Assembly (NCBI GenBank): GCA_017590115.1
Contig: JAGGNK010008670.1
Location: 1,178,001 to 1,242,000 of the forward strand
DNA length: 64,000 bases
From: Montifringilla adamsi
Lineage: Eukaryota > Chordata > Aves > Passeriformes > Passeridae
Direction: 5' to 3'
Part shown: positions 1 through 12,559 of the stretch, piece by piece
Numbering within the stretch: the stretch's first letter is position 1
How the letters are laid out: every line of letters begins with the position of its first letter
Program-made: the position numbers and the translations under genes
Notes under the pieces: generated by a model
Databases searched by the model: none
What the model was told of the DNA's origin: nothing
The model's input: the letters and a program-made list of their open reading frames with translations, nothing else

Positions 1-897
1 TTCCCAAAACCATGAATATACTCACTATATCCTTCTGTCAATACCCAACATTTACAAGAGGCAACACAACATTAGCACATTAGTAAGTCTTAAAAGAATA
101 AATTTATAAATTAATAAATACAGGATGCACATGTTTATTTTGAGGGCTTAACATCTTCATAACAATGTTATTTTAATAATTAGTTATGGCTACTTACTGC
201 TATTACCCATACTCAAAGGAGAACACTGATTTTAGCAGTGCAGTAGCACTGTGTTGCAACAAACACTGTGAACTTTATTACTCCAATTCACTTGGAGTTC
301 CATTTATAGAGGAATGAATATTTCTGGCTTTTTAAACCACAAAAAAATAAAATGTAAAGAGATTAGCAACATTGTTCTATATAAAGCTAATAATGTAGGC
401 AAAATGAAAGAACCACTACAAAGCTTTTATATCTTCCATCTGACTATTCCACCACAGAATGGGATTAATTTCATCCCCATTTCTCTTTTGGAGCCTTGCC
501 AGTGACACTAAGAGGATAAGAGCTCCATGGCTGGTGCCTCATATCAGGGCTGATAATTTGGAGTCCATTAGCAGGGAATATTAACGAGTACAGATGTATT
601 TCCTGCCCTGTGGGTCAGCCAATCCATACCAAAACCTCCAGAGGTGCAGTAAATTCACATATTCCTTGAGAAAGTCTGCTGTTAGAGTGTGATTAATACA
701 TTTGATCACATTTATAGATATTTCTATAGGTCTGCTTTATACAGCTCATATGATTTGTTCAATGGTTGAATTGATCCTGGAGTCTTTCCCACCCCTAATG
801 ATTGATTGATTCTATAAGATCATGGTTCTGTACATGCCTAGCACAGCCTGATCTGGTCACACACCTGGATTAAACCCCAGCTCTGGGCTGGGCCTAC
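1..897 (-). other. VEPH1 intron 3 (partial)
   Basis: AT-rich sequence left of VEPH1 coding exon 3. It contains no second exon, no recognisable transposon and no repeat. In mammals PTX3 is nested inside a VEPH1 intron on the opposite strand. No PTX3 sequence is visible here, so if it is retained it must lie further left. Confidence 0.7.
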
Positions 898-1072
898 CTT
901 GCAGGACACTCCTGACGATGGTTTCTGTGTGCTCAGCCAGCAGCTCAGCCTTGGCAATGGCAGCCAAGGACAGGTAACTGGACATGTTCCTGCACAGCTC
1001 CTTGTTGCCCCTCTGCAGAAATTTCACTGCCACTGGCACAGCCAAGGCCATCACTGGAGGCTGGTTGTAATT
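898..1072 (-). CDS. VEPH1: VEPH1 coding exon 3
   Basis: This exon encodes 58 residues, [20 protein letters not shown] to [10 protein letters not shown], plus the first base of a glycine codon (phase 0 in, phase 1 out). It is bounded by TTTTTGCAG and a GTAGGC donor. It continues the armadillo-like helical region, and human VEPH1 reads NYNRPPVMALAIPIAVKFLH here. The next exon must lie left of position 1, so the gene is truncated by the window edge and not by mutation. The intron to exon 2 is 2.3 kb and carries two CR1 fragments. Confidence 0.95.
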
Positions 1073-1591
1073 CTGCAAAAATGGGGGAAAAAAAAAAAGA
1101 TTTATATAAAAGCCTTGTGCTGGGCAGAGTAGGGGAACCAAAGTCAAAGCAACAAGGGGAAAAGAGAAAAAAACTTGTCAAGAAAGGTCATGTTTCGGTA
1201 CCACCACTGAAGGCAGGAGTCAAAGAAAGAGCAAAATACAGAAATTTAAAACTACTGCAGCAGGAAATGTTAAGAATAGTCCTATTTTTGTCTTCTGCTA
1301 GAGGAAGCAGCGGGGCACTAACAAAATATGTGGTGTATAAATAAAAATCAATATAAATAAAATACAGAAGATATGAAGTGCACTAGCTACATGCTACCAT
1401 TTCTAATGAGAGATTTGGTGTTTGGTGCTCCTTGGGAAGACAGAGGCTGTATCCAACATCCCAAAGCACAGGAAACACCTTGGAGCAGCCTTTCCCTGGA
1501 GCTGCACTGGACACTTGCTCACAGTGTAATAGCTCTAGTATTGATCATTAATTATTCTGTAATCATTAAGATTTCATATTTTTATTTAAAC

Positions 1592-1857
1592 TCACAGAAT
1601 CCCAGAATGATTTGGGTTGGAAAGGTCCCTTAAAACTCACCCAGTTCCACCCCTGCCATGGCAGGGACACCTTCTATTTGGGTTGGAAAGGTCCCTTAAA
1701 ACTCGCCCAGTCCCACCCCTGCCATGGCAGGGACACCTTCCACTGTCCAAGTGCTCCCAGCCCCAATATCCAACCTGGCCATGGGCACTGCCAGGGATCC
1801 AGGGGCAGCCCCAGCTGCTCTGGGCACCTCCAGCCAATTCCTCTGAACACTGAGATC
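1592..1857 (-). mobile_element. CR1 LINE fragment with an internal 66-bp duplication
   Basis: Reverse-oriented 3' end of a CR1 retrotransposon. It opens with CACAGAATCCCAGAATGATT, the complement of the CR1 tail, followed by the typical GGGTTGGAAAGGTCCC and CCATGGCAGGGACACCTTC blocks. The first 66 bases (1611-1676) are repeated head to tail at 1677-1742 with few changes, so the element was internally duplicated after or during insertion. It lies in VEPH1 intron 2. Confidence 0.85.
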
Positions 1858-3083
1858 CTTCAGGAGTGCAAACTCCTCTTCCTAAAATGGCTCCAAGCTT
1901 CTGAAGTCTCAGGGTCCCTGAGTGTACACTGGGGTTTGGAATCAAGGTCAGGAAAGGTTTTCTGCTATTACTTATACAGAAAATTGTGTGTACAAAGCAC
2001 ACACATCCATTGCCTGATGAATTCCCACAGCAGCAGGACACATTTGTGCGTCACTGAGCACCCACATTCCCCCTGGAGCCTCCTTAACCAGTGCTGTGCT
2101 CTCCACTCAGATCTTTGAAACTGGAGCACATCCCTGTTTCTGAAAATAATCCTGCAGTGTGATTATGTCTAATTAGCAGCTGAAATCCCAGGCAAACCTG
2201 GAACCCAGATGTTCGAGACAGCAACAGAACACTGCAAAGGAAGGCAGAGCAGACTTTCTGGACTTTCATTCTGGAGCAGCTCTGAGTAGAATAAATTTAG
2301 ACTGAGAAACCCCAAATCTATTATTCCACAGAGTTTGAGCAGCTCTGAGGATTCTCCCTTGCAGCAGAGACTTGCCAAGCAGTGGACGCTCCTTCACAGA
2401 GACCCCTGAGGAAGAAGGGGCTGCAGCCACCCCTTGGTGTCAAGACAGATCATTCTGGCAGCTGCCATATGACCAAAAGCTGCATCTTTAATGAGAAAAG
2501 CCCTCCAAATAAACGAAGCTTTCTGCAGCAGCATGTTTAAATCAACATAATGCCTTGTTATGTTTGGCTGAGACACCACGGAGCAGGAGCCAAATGCTGC
2601 TCCAAGTTATTGCTCTGCTACTCCACACAAAGAATGGGAAGATAAGGCTTGGCTCTCTGACTAGGATTTAAAAGATCTAAGAAAATTCTAAAGAACAATC
2701 CTTTTTTTTCCCCCCACCCCTTACAATAAAGATAAAATCCTTAGTTAAGAAAAGGTTTGAATTCAGAGGGAAGGAGAAAGGTTTAATTTGTTCCATGATA
2801 AACATCAGGGCAGGAAGGCACACTCAGAAGATGTGGAGGTGACAATGAAGAGCAGATTTCAATAAAGTGATACAGTGATGTTTGCAAACCTTGGGGACCT
2901 CCCTGCTGCTGATATCAACAGAGACCTGCCTGAGATCCAGCCCAGCTGGCAGATATTCATTATTGTTCCAACTGTCCCCCACATCTGCTGGAAAACCTCC
3001 GTTTATACCTCTTTGTTTTAATGCAAAGGAACTTGCCAATAAAAGCTCTGTATTAGGGAGCAGCAAATGTACATTTATAATTC

Positions 3084-3234
3084 AGCTGTGGCTGCCCCAT
3101 CCCTGGCAGTGCCCAAGGCCAGGCTGGACAGGGCTGGAACACCTGGGACAGTGGGAGGTGTCCCTGCCATGGCAGGGGTGGCACTGGATGGGCTTTGAGA
3201 TCCTTCCAACCCAAACCATTCCATGATTCTATGA
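3084..3234 (+). mobile_element. CR1 LINE 3' fragment
   Basis: Forward CR1 3' end, with GTGCCCAAGGCCAGGCTGGA, GTGTCCCTGCCATGGCAGGG and the terminal CCATTCCATGATTCTATGAG. It is 5'-truncated, as is usual for CR1, and lies in VEPH1 intron 2 in the opposite orientation to the gene. Confidence 0.88.
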
Positions 3235-3406
3235 GCTACCTCAATGATTTCAGGAGAGGAGGAATCAGAACGGTGCAATTCCCCCAGCTCTGAGTTTTAT
3301 ACATAAACCACTAAGAAGCACCCAAAAAGAGAGTTACCAAAGCATTTTAAAAACAATAACAACTGGCAACGAGGACACAGCACTGCTGCTCTCAGCCCAG
3401 CTCTAC

Positions 3407-3622
3407 CTGCAGGATACAGCTCATGATGTCAGACGCAATTTTGGCATGTGGGGCATCCTCGTCCTTGCCAGAGGGTGTCAGGTTGTGCTCCAGACAGGAC
3501 TCCCAGAGAGCCACCAGGGCCTTGCCGTGCCTCTCGATGGAGGCAGTCTCCCTGATGGCCGTGGTGATGCGGGTGATGCAGATCTCCACCACGGCCTGGT
3601 CGTTGTCGTTGGTCTGGTAGTC
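3407..3622 (-). CDS. VEPH1: VEPH1 coding exon 2
   Basis: This exon encodes 72 residues, from [20 protein letters not shown] to [12 protein letters not shown], in phase 0 at both ends. The acceptor is CCCCAG before GAC and the donor is CTGCAG before GTAGAG. The protein matches the helical, armadillo-like N-terminal part of VEPH1, where human reads [20 protein letters not shown]. It joins in frame to exon 1 across a 610-base intron. There is no stop or frameshift, and the changes from human are conservative (for example ESIEKHAKAL to [10 protein letters not shown]). Together with its neighbours it looks like a normal functional gene. Confidence 0.95.
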
Positions 3623-3904
3623 CTGGGGCAAGCAAAACACATCTGCCACTGAAATGCTCTGCCAGGACCCCACCCAGTTCAGTTTTTGTAGCATTCCTGT
3701 GTCCTTTTTTCCATGTCCACCTTTACAACAAATGTTCAGCCTGATAGAACTCTGGAATTTGTTATCCCACAGGACTTAATTCTCATTACTTGGAAGGTAT
3801 GGACCCCGGTAATTTCATATAATCTTTAATATGCTTTAAATAACAATTTAATAAAAATTATGATAAAGATGAACTAGAAATATCTTTGAAGCTGGTGGGA
3901 ACTG

Positions 3905-4130
3905 GATTTTGTCATCAGATTTAAATATTTAAATATTTAAAATATTTTTATATATTTTAAAAATATTTAAAATATTTTAAAATATTTAAAATATAAATAT
4001 TTATATAAATAAATATATAAAAAGATNNNNNNNNNTAAATAAAAATATAAAAAGATAAATATATAAAATATAAAAAGAAATATATATACATAAAATATAA
4101 ATATTTTATAAATATATTTAAAATATCTGC
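3905..4130. repeat. AT-rich low-complexity block with a 9-N gap
   Basis: Degenerate ATAAATATTTAAAATATTT repeats in the short first coding intron of VEPH1. Positions 4027-4035 are N, so the array length is uncertain. The assembly probably failed on the repeat. Confidence 0.85.
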
Positions 4131-4232
4131 TCTTCAAGTCTTATCAGAAATTTAGATTGTTTATATACCCCCCCCCTTATTAATACAATATAATCCCATT
4201 AAAAATTTTATTAAGGACAATGTTTCACTCAC

Positions 4233-4370
4233 TGCAGCTGAACTAATAATTCTGATCTGTTCAAGAGCTTCAGAGAGGCTTCCTTCGATCTCAGCATCCT
4301 CCAGGGAGAAGAGATCCCCTGCCCGGGACAGGTCCTTCTGTGCCAAAACCAGCCCGAAGAGGTGATGCAT
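4233..4370 (-). CDS. VEPH1: VEPH1 coding exon 1 (start codon exon)
   Basis: This exon encodes the first 46 residues of VEPH1, beginning [20 protein letters not shown] and ending IISSAA. VEPH1 is the vertebrate homologue of Drosophila melted, a membrane-associated adaptor with a C-terminal PH domain. The fly protein modulates insulin/FOXO and TOR signalling, and mammalian VEPH1 is reported to dampen TGF-beta receptor signalling. The match to the human N-terminus ([20 protein letters not shown], recalled) is nearly residue for residue, which fixes the start at 4370. The exon ends in phase 0 at a consensus donor (GCTGCA then GTGAGT on the minus strand). An acceptor about 25 bases upstream of the ATG (near 4396) would give it a short 5' untranslated part. 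The PH domain and most of the gene lie left of the window. Confidence 0.95.
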
Positions 4371-5260
4371 GGCCCTGCTCAGCCGCCCTCTGCAGGCACC
4401 ATGGGCACTCAGCTGGGCACAAAACGAGAACGGGCCCGGCCAGGAGCAATCAGGTTCATAGAAAGGATAAATCTGGGCTGTATTTCAAGGCTTCCTTGGC
4501 CCCAGTCTTAAAGAAAACAAAACAAAACAAAAAAATTAGCAAATGCATTGTTTGACATATTCCAGTTTAGCAAAGATTTTTAAATGTGTGTGAAAGTGTC
4601 ACACAGAACTCCTGAGCCAGGGACATCCTCCAGCACATTCATGAACTGTGTATATTTTCACCGTCAAACACTAAGTAGCTTAAAATGAGATTAAAAAATA
4701 CCTAATAACAGAACCCAAGGTTTTCTTCATTTCCATGCATGTTTCCTGAGCAGGCTGGTCCCTCGACCAGCTGCTGAAGGTTCCAAACCCCTTTCCCTGG
4801 TCAGGAGCAGAGCTCCAGGAGGAGGAGGGTGAAGCCTCTTCCTTTGTTTCCTGGATTGTTGTGTCTTGACTCAGAAAAACATTACTAGCAAGATTGAGAA
4901 GATAGCGAGCTTTGTTTAGAACAAACTGTCACTTTTGTTGCCAAAATGAGCCCTAGGGTCTTTTAAACTCCTGTAAAACAAAGCCTTGGCTGAGATGAAA
5001 CTCTGCTCTTCTCCTTGGCTCAGGAAGGGAGCAGAGGCTGAGCCAGGCTCACACTTTGGGAAGCATCCTGCACTTGAGTCCCAAAACAACTCTGCTTAGG
5101 TCCCACCTGGATTCACTCTGAGTGTCAATTCCTCTGGATTCTTCTCTGGAGTTGACAAAGCCACAAGACACATCACTTATAATTATTTGAGATATGGAGT
5201 ACCCTTAATCTCTATTTTATTCTCTTTTTCAGGGGAAAAAAAAAAAGTAAAATATAATAA

Positions 5261-5416
5261 TAGAATCAAGGAACATTAATGAGTTGGGAGGGACCTTAAA
5301 GCCCATCCAGTCCCAGCCCCCCTGCCATGGGCAGGGCCACCTCCCACTAGCCCAGGCTGCCCAAAGCCTTGCCCAGTCTGGCTTTGAACACTGCCAGGTG
5401 GGGGCATCCACAGAAG
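5261..5416 (-). mobile_element. CR1 LINE 3' fragment
   Basis: Reverse-oriented CR1 end, with ATAGAATCAAGGAACATTAA, then GGACCTTAAAGCCCATCCAG and CCATGGGCAGGGCCACC. The similarity fades after GGGGGCATCCACAG. Confidence 0.85.
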
Positions 5417-5762
5417 GTGCAAAACCAAGGCAAAACACTGAGAACCTTCTGGAAGCAGCTCCCTGGACCAATCTCTGTTTTAAGAGGCAGCACACTGCAC
5501 TTGCTAATGCCACAAGGCAGGGCTGTTTTAATTTGCCCAGCTCTACAATGCCATTGCACAGCACTCCCAATCCCATCGAGCAGAAGCAGAAAGGAGCTGA
5601 GACTGCAAATCCCGTGGCACAAATCATCCACCCGAACCACAGAGAGGGTGGGAGGGCAGGTACGCTCACCTGCTCACACTCAGCCATTCCCAAGTCCAAA
5701 AATAAAAGTTCAGAAAGCCCCAGACATAGATTTTTTTACCTGCTTGGGATCCTCCCAGGCCA

Positions 5763-5838
5763 TCCTCAGGGATGGGGACAGGAGCTCTGGGGACAAACCC
5801 TCCTCAGGGATGGGGACAGGAGCTCTGGGGACACAGCC
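5763..5838. repeat. 38-bp tandem duplication
   Basis: Two head-to-tail copies of a 38-base unit containing GGGATGGGGACAGGAGCTCT, almost identical and so recent. There is no evidence of function. Confidence 0.85.
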
Positions 5839-8760
5839 TGTCCCTTTGCTCCTGTCCCCCTAGGCAGGGGCAGCAGGAAGCAGGGAAGGCTGGCAGGCAG
5901 GCAGGCATCCCGGAGCTGTGAATCGCGGTGCCACGGGGAAGGCATCCCAGGAATGCAGACTAAAGCAGCCTAAAAGTTACCCAGGGCTCCGTCAGGTGAC
6001 CAAGGAACCCAAATGCAGGGAGGCCTTATCTCTGAATGAGCTGCTGTGTTTCCAGGGCAAAATACAAAGCCTGGTCCACTTGAGGGCAGTTGTTTTTAAT
6101 AGAGGAAACAGAACTCTCTGTGTTAGTGGAAAGCTATCCTTCCCTGGGAAGGAGGGTAACAGCCCTGAGTAAGCTCACACTGTTTGAAAGAAAGACAAGT
6201 GAACAGCCTTGCTGGAGAGGAGATTTCCTGGCCAAAGGAATAAATGCTGTTGTTTTGCAGCCTTTACATGAGTACAAAAGAGGGTCTGAGGTTTGCTTTG
6301 GCTTTTAACATGAGCCTCAGGAGCAGCACAACAAAATGTGCCCACATAATACAGAAAAGTGCTCCAGGAAGGAAGGTCTGTTGAGCCCTCCCTTGGATCA
6401 GCTGCTCTGAAACACAGCAGTCCTTTCTGCAGGAGCTGGGCTTTCATCATCCTCCTGGGTCCCTTCCAGCTCAGGATATTCCCTGATCCTTGGGAATACC
6501 ATTGGCCTTTTGCAAATGATCCTCCCCTGGGTGTGCTCCCGCACAGCAGCTTCTCAGAGAGGTCCTGAGCTCTACCCAAACAGAGACTTTTATGGGAGTT
6601 TTATAGACAACACTCAGGATAATGCAGGAAAACATTTATTTATTGTGAGCTCTTGGAAATGGAATTATAGCAAATCCTCTTAATGCTTACATTGTGTAAC
6701 AGTGCTGGAAATACTTTCCTTCCATCAGCATTAAAGAGAATTGTTCCTTAAGCATTTCCTTGCTCACTACAAGATTTGCTATTAATAGGCAGCTGGCACT
6801 GAGCAAGAGGGAAAACAAATAATGTGTCTTATAAAATGTAATTTTTAAATTTTCTTTTTTTAAAGGGTCAAGCTGGGCAATGAAACTGCTGCAGGGTGTA
6901 ACTCCTGAGCTGTCTCATCACCTTGAATCTCCATCAGCTTGACTCCACACCCATCAGAGTTTTCTCACTGCCTGTATTTGTGTCCCACACACAGAAGGAA
7001 TCGACAAGGCAAAGGGTTTGGCCAAAGTTTGTCCATCCTGCCTGGATCCCCTGGCACTGCAGAGGGGATTCACAGCAGGAATTCACACCTTTCCAAGGCC
7101 AAAACATGGGGAAAAAAGCAGGAACTCCAGCACTGAGAACAAACTTCAACTCATCATTATGCAGGGAAAAACCCTCAGCTTATAACACAAACCATTTGCA
7201 CTGGTTCTGGTGCAGTCCCACATTAATTCCAAGGTTTGATCTGATTTTCAACACCCCCTTTCCCGTTTCATGCCAAGCTGAAAGAGCCACCCTTTCCCTG
7301 GGACCTTGAAGCTGCTCCCCTCCAAGGTGAGTCTCTCCACTTGCTGCAGGCACAGCATTCTTACCAAAGCTCCTTATCAGAAGCAATCAGAATAAAAGCC
7401 AGCCTGACAGGTTTCAGAACTTGAAGCTACTGAATTGGTCTGTTTGCAAAATAATTCCCCCAATAATAGAAGATTAACAACAAAAATCCCATGTAAAAGG
7501 GCAGTTGGACCTACAGGCATCCAAAAGTCATTTGAACTTGAGCTGAAAGACTGAGCCTTACAGTTTATCAGGAGCTCAGCTTCTGCAGAATGACATTAGA
7601 AGGACAAGAAAAAAAATATAATCTTTTAAACCAAAGAGGAAGGGAGAAGATAATTTTTTAAAAATATTTATAGTGAAGGAAATTCTACAAGACAATAATT
7701 TCCTTAACATCCAAAAGACTTGAAATGTAAATGCAGCTGCTTGATTTTCTGGGTGTTATCCCACTGAAAACAGAACTACAACCTTCAAATAATTGCACAA
7801 TGACATTTTTTTTTTGTCTAGTTCTGTGCTACACAACATCCATCAGGAAAGCCTTCACTTTGTTTAAGGAATTTTAGGGAACTCAGGCCACTGGAGTTCA
7901 TGTTAAGTGAACCTTTACAGGATTTTCTGGTTTCTCCCTTGCTGGAGCTGCAATGAGGACAGGGATGCTCCCATTTCCAGTTTCTTATTCCCCACAGAAG
8001 GGCTGACCCACCACAGGTGCCAAAGCTCTTTGCTAAACGCAAGGCCATGCTCATTTTCTGAAATCTTCAAAAATCTAAAAGGTATAGAATGAGCATCCAC
8101 TTCAACAATGTAACTTACAGCGTCTAGTAAATTCCACAGGAGAGGAAAGTGATCTGGGAATTCCCTCGACCTGGAGAGACTCATGTCAGAGAACTGGGAG
8201 CTGTGGGCACAACACAGCCCAGAGCTCTGAGTAACCTTAAAATGGAAACAAAAACTCTTTCCTTACCTCGAAGCCATGTTGCCATGCTTAACTCATGGAT
8301 TACACAGAGCACTTTGGATGAAAGGCACTGGAGGAAAACAGAAGGAAAATGGCATTAGTGACTCTGCCTTTCCAGAATGTAAACTCCCCCCTGGACTGCT
8401 CCAGGAATGACTGGTTTACACCAAAAAGGGTTTAACCCTCAGGACCTGAGCCCTTTAAAGGCCAGGGGAGCAGCTCTGCTGAGCCCTGTGCTGGTTATTC
8501 ATATGAGTGAACAGAGCAGGTTTGCATTTCCATGCTCTGGGGATAAACGTTTGTAACAACTGCATATTTACTTGTCATTTCCTTTTCCATGAATGGCAGG
8601 AAGATTAGGATCATCCACAAAGAAAGATTTGAGTTTCAGGTAGAATTCCCTTCTGTTGGAATTCTTTTTCCCCATCTTACAAGAAAAAAATTGGTGGAAT
8701 TTCTGTCTCAAAGAGTTCCAGAAGTTTGTCATATTGCCAAGACTGCTGGATACTTCCTTC

Positions 8761-8808
8761 CCCCCCCCCCCCCCCCAACCCCGGGAAAGAAAGAAAAAAA
8801 AAAAAAAA
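8761..8808. repeat. Poly-C run followed by poly-A run
   Basis: Sixteen or so C residues are followed after a short spacer by an A-rich run. Sequencing of such runs is error-prone, so the exact length should not be trusted. Confidence 0.85.
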
Positions 8809-9229
8809 TCCCAAGAATATCCACATATGCAATTCATGGACAGAATATTACCAGATATTTCAGAGAACCTTTCCCCTCTGTTTTGCACTAATCAAAAATT
8901 TTTTTTTATGCTTGGAAAGCATTTACTCCCTAAAACAGAGCATTCTTTCAAAACTTGGAAATAAAGTTCTCACATTTTTCAGTGAAAGAAAAGGATTAAA
9001 GATTATATTGAGAGAGCATCATTTTCACACAGGGTGAATAGTCTACAGCAGTTCCCATGGGATCAGCTGCATATATTTAAAATCTTCCCACAAGACAACC
9101 ATTGTTTCCTATGAGCCTCTCTCTTTTTTTCTGTCAGGACAGGTTTCCACACTTCACGTCCCTTAAAATTCCACGGATGCAGAGCTGGACCAGATGATGA
9201 AATGATAAATTATGAAGTCTATTAATTAA

Positions 9230-9263
9230 TTTTAACCCCTAGAATTAATTTTAGGGGTTAAAA
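9230..9263. repeat. 34-bp near-perfect palindrome
   Basis: TTTTAACCCCTA (9230-9241) is answered by its exact complement TAGGGGTTAAAA (9252-9263). The ten bases between them are themselves nearly palindromic around ATTAAT. Only two of the 34 bases break the symmetry. It lies in AT-rich sequence with no recognised gene, and could form a hairpin or bind a symmetric protein dimer. Confidence 0.85.
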
Positions 9264-10684
9264 CTGATATTTACTGATGGAACACCTCGTAGCAGCACTG
9301 GGAGCTGGCTTGCTGTCAGCATCCAGCTCCTGGACACAAGGAACCTGTGTCCCTGTGGAGGCCACTGAGGACAGTCAGCAATTACAGAGCCTTGTAAGAG
9401 ATCTCTCCTACCAGAATTCCAGGGCTGGGCCACCACCACAGCCTGAAGGCAGTTCAGGGTCCTTCCAGATGTGGGAATATTCTCCCCTGTGATGAACTGG
9501 TTTAATCAGCAGGTTTATGGGTCAGAATCTGCCTGAACCAGATCTCACCAAGCTCTGAGGCAATTTTGGCTGCACAACCCGTGGAGGAGCCACTGCTGCA
9601 GAATGTAGGAATGTACTCAGGAACTTGGCAACTTCTACTGCTGCAAACCGACAACTTGATCAATTTTTCATATACATAAATTACTTGATAATCTGGGTGC
9701 TGTCAAGACAGTTTTCTCTGATTTTCAATCTATAAGAAATCCTATTTGGCTGCTGGTTCAGCACACACTGATGCTTTATATAACACTTCATAAGACATAG
9801 CATTTTTAACAGCAGTAAGGCAGATTTGTAAGAATTCCATGTTTAAATGTTTCCATGATATTAAAATATTAGACTAAACTAAACAACAGTGCTAAAATGG
9901 AATAAATTTCTTCATAACAAACACCAATTCCATCACTGTCACAATGATGCCATCAAAAGCTGCTCATTTTCAAGGCTGCTTAACGAGATTTTAGATCTGT
10001 GACTTATTTTCAAGACTGCAGTAATGTTACAGAAAAAGAATTTGGTTTAAAATTTTACAAAGGGAATAATGTGTATTTCTGTCTAAAGAGAGTAAAGGAG
10101 GAAATGGGGCAGAGCATGAGTGACTGCAGGGTCAGAATACAGGGACCCTGTCATGAAAAATGCCACTCTAGCAGGGAAAATTGGACTAGAGCAGTAAATA
10201 AATGCAAAAATCACTGAACCTCAAAGTCTTCTGAAGCAGCAGTCACCAGACAAGCACTGAATGTCCTGAAGTTCCTCCCAGGTACCTGGCAGTCCACCCC
10301 AGTGTCTCTCCAGCTGGTGATTTAATAGGACCAGCAGCTCTCCAGCATGCCAGGGTGCCCCCAAAGCAAGGGTTTAATTCTGGAGCTCAGGGACAAAGTG
10401 CCCCCAAGCATGGTGAGGGGAAGGAGACAGCTGAGCCCCAGGAGGATCCAGGGGTGCTGCAGGTTCATGTCCCACACACAGACACTGCTTCTTCCTTCCC
10501 TGGCACCCCCAGCCAACTCACAGCACCCCTCACAGGCATCACTGTAACACATTTCTACACCCCATAGCCACAGCTGCTGCAGTCAGAGAAACCCAGGCAC
10601 AGCCACCCTGCTAACGACCACATTCCCTCCAAACTCCCTCCATTATTTAACACTCAGCCCTGCTCCCCAGCTCCCCTCCTCGCA

Positions 10685-11180
10685 GTAATTTATTCATTAT
10701 TCTAGCTGTTACACGAACACATATTTAAGTTATTCATACCTTTCAGAAGCGAGACCTCAGAAAAACATGAATAATTGATGGCAAATTGGCGCTCTGTAGA
10801 GAAATTGGGATGGGCTCCATCCCAGCTGCCAGTGCCCCTTCCATCCCCCTGGCTCTGGTATGTGAGCAAGGCTGCTGGCGGGTGCTCAGCCCTGTCAAGC
10901 CGACCGTACAGTCTATTCAGTTACCCTGGAGTTGTCATGTGGAATCAAGCAAACAAATATCTTCTCTCCCTCTGCCCCAACCCCAGTGCTGGAAAACACA
11001 TCAGGAATAATTCCTCACCCAGTTTAACTTGGGCAGCAGATCGAGTGAAAGTGCTCCCAGCTCGATATGGAATTTGAATTAGTTAAAAGGATTTATCAAC
11101 AGCCAGTGGTTACATTCAGTTAATTAATAACCCGGTTAAGAGTAACAAGGAAATTGCAGAAGTTAATATTACTTATGGGG
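10685..11180. promoter_or_regulatory. Possible conserved non-coding blocks
   Basis: Two AT-rich, repeat-free stretches (about 10685-10800 and 11050-11180) contain GTAATTTATTCATTATT, TTATTCATAC and GTTAATTAATAACCC, the style of homeobox-bound enhancers. They are separated by ordinary sequence. The call rests on composition only. Confidence 0.3.
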
Positions 11181-12329
11181 CCTCTTCTCGAAGGCTGGAG
11201 CCTCTCAGTGCCTCTGGAGGAGCTTTAGCCCAAAGAGAAGTCAGGGGAGGGCAGGACACTGAGGAAATGCACCTTTAAGCTGACACTTGTGGCATCTCAC
11301 CAGCTCCTGAACCTCAGCCAGCCCTTCCAAAGGGACCTGCCCAGGTGGGACCCATGCCCAGGACCTACCTGAGCACCTCCAGAGCTTGGCAGCTGTAACA
11401 GAAATGATCTCCAAAGCATTCCAGAGGAGTTTAGCACACACTTGATCCTTCCCCACCAAGAAGGTCCATACTTTTCCCCTTAACTTCCCTCTGACAAATG
11501 AATCCCTGATTCCTACCAAGTCAAGCTTAACTAAAACTGACCCTAGGCATCTGCGCCTGGCTGTGTCCTCCTCTCCTGGGAGAGCACAGCAGCAAAGCCC
11601 CACTGGGAGTGTCCCAGTAAGGACATTTTTCTAATAACAGCCAAAGAAATATCAAAGGAGCCAGCTGGGAACAGCCAAGTGTAAGGTCAAGCACCCTTGG
11701 GCAGCTGCTGGGAGAAAGGAAAGCCTGTTTGCCCAAAGATAATGAGGGGAAACATTTGTACAACTCTTGTTAGGGCTTCTGTATTACTGAAGGAGTTTAT
11801 AAATTATAGGTTTTTTAAAAAATCTCCTCCCTAGAATACACATTCAGTCACACAGGTCCTCAATTTTGATGGCAATTCCTCCTAATGGCTTTTTTGCTCC
11901 TGCTTATTGCACCACAGCCTGGGCAATCAAATACAAAATTAATGGGGGGTGAACACATTCCTTTAACAATGTTAAAGTTATTGTTGTTCTTTAAGGGAAA
12001 TCCAATTGTGTGTTTCCTACATCTTCCTTTTAGCTCAGGAATGACAGGAATACAGCTTCTCTCCCACTTCCACGAGACTGTATAAAAGCTTGTGAGATGA
12101 TGGCAGGACAGAAATATTCTCACTCTGAAATTCATTTTCTAAACAAGAGATTTTGACATAATAAATTTCACAGGGCGGGGTGGTCTGACTAGGGGAGCAC
12201 AGGCAGGGGGTTGGATTTTATTTCTGCATCTGATAACAACTGTATTCCTTGTACAGCAGGAATTCAGAGCTTCCTTTGCTCACCATGAACCTAATTTTGA
12301 CTTTTAATAGCAGCCAAAATCACCCAGAG

Positions 12330-12414
12330 ATTGTGGATTCCCCATCCCTGGAAGTGGCCAAGGCTAGGCTGGACTGGGCTGCGATAGTGGAAGGTGCTCA
12401 TGGCAGGGGGTGGA
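12330..12414 (+). mobile_element. Short CR1 LINE fragment
   Basis: Forward CR1 piece (CCCCATCCCTGGAAGTGGCC, then GGTGCTCATGGCAGGGGGTG). It lacks the tail, being cut off at an A-run, so it is a degraded copy. Confidence 0.75.
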
Positions 12415-12559
12415 AAAAAATGTGCTTTAAAGTCTTTGCTGTAATAATAAGACAAACCAAGATATTGTGGCAATAAAGCAAAAAGGTTCACATAGATCTT
12501 TCACCAGCTGACAGAAGAGAATTTACTGTATGAAAATAGGTTTTTCCCCATCCTGGAAG

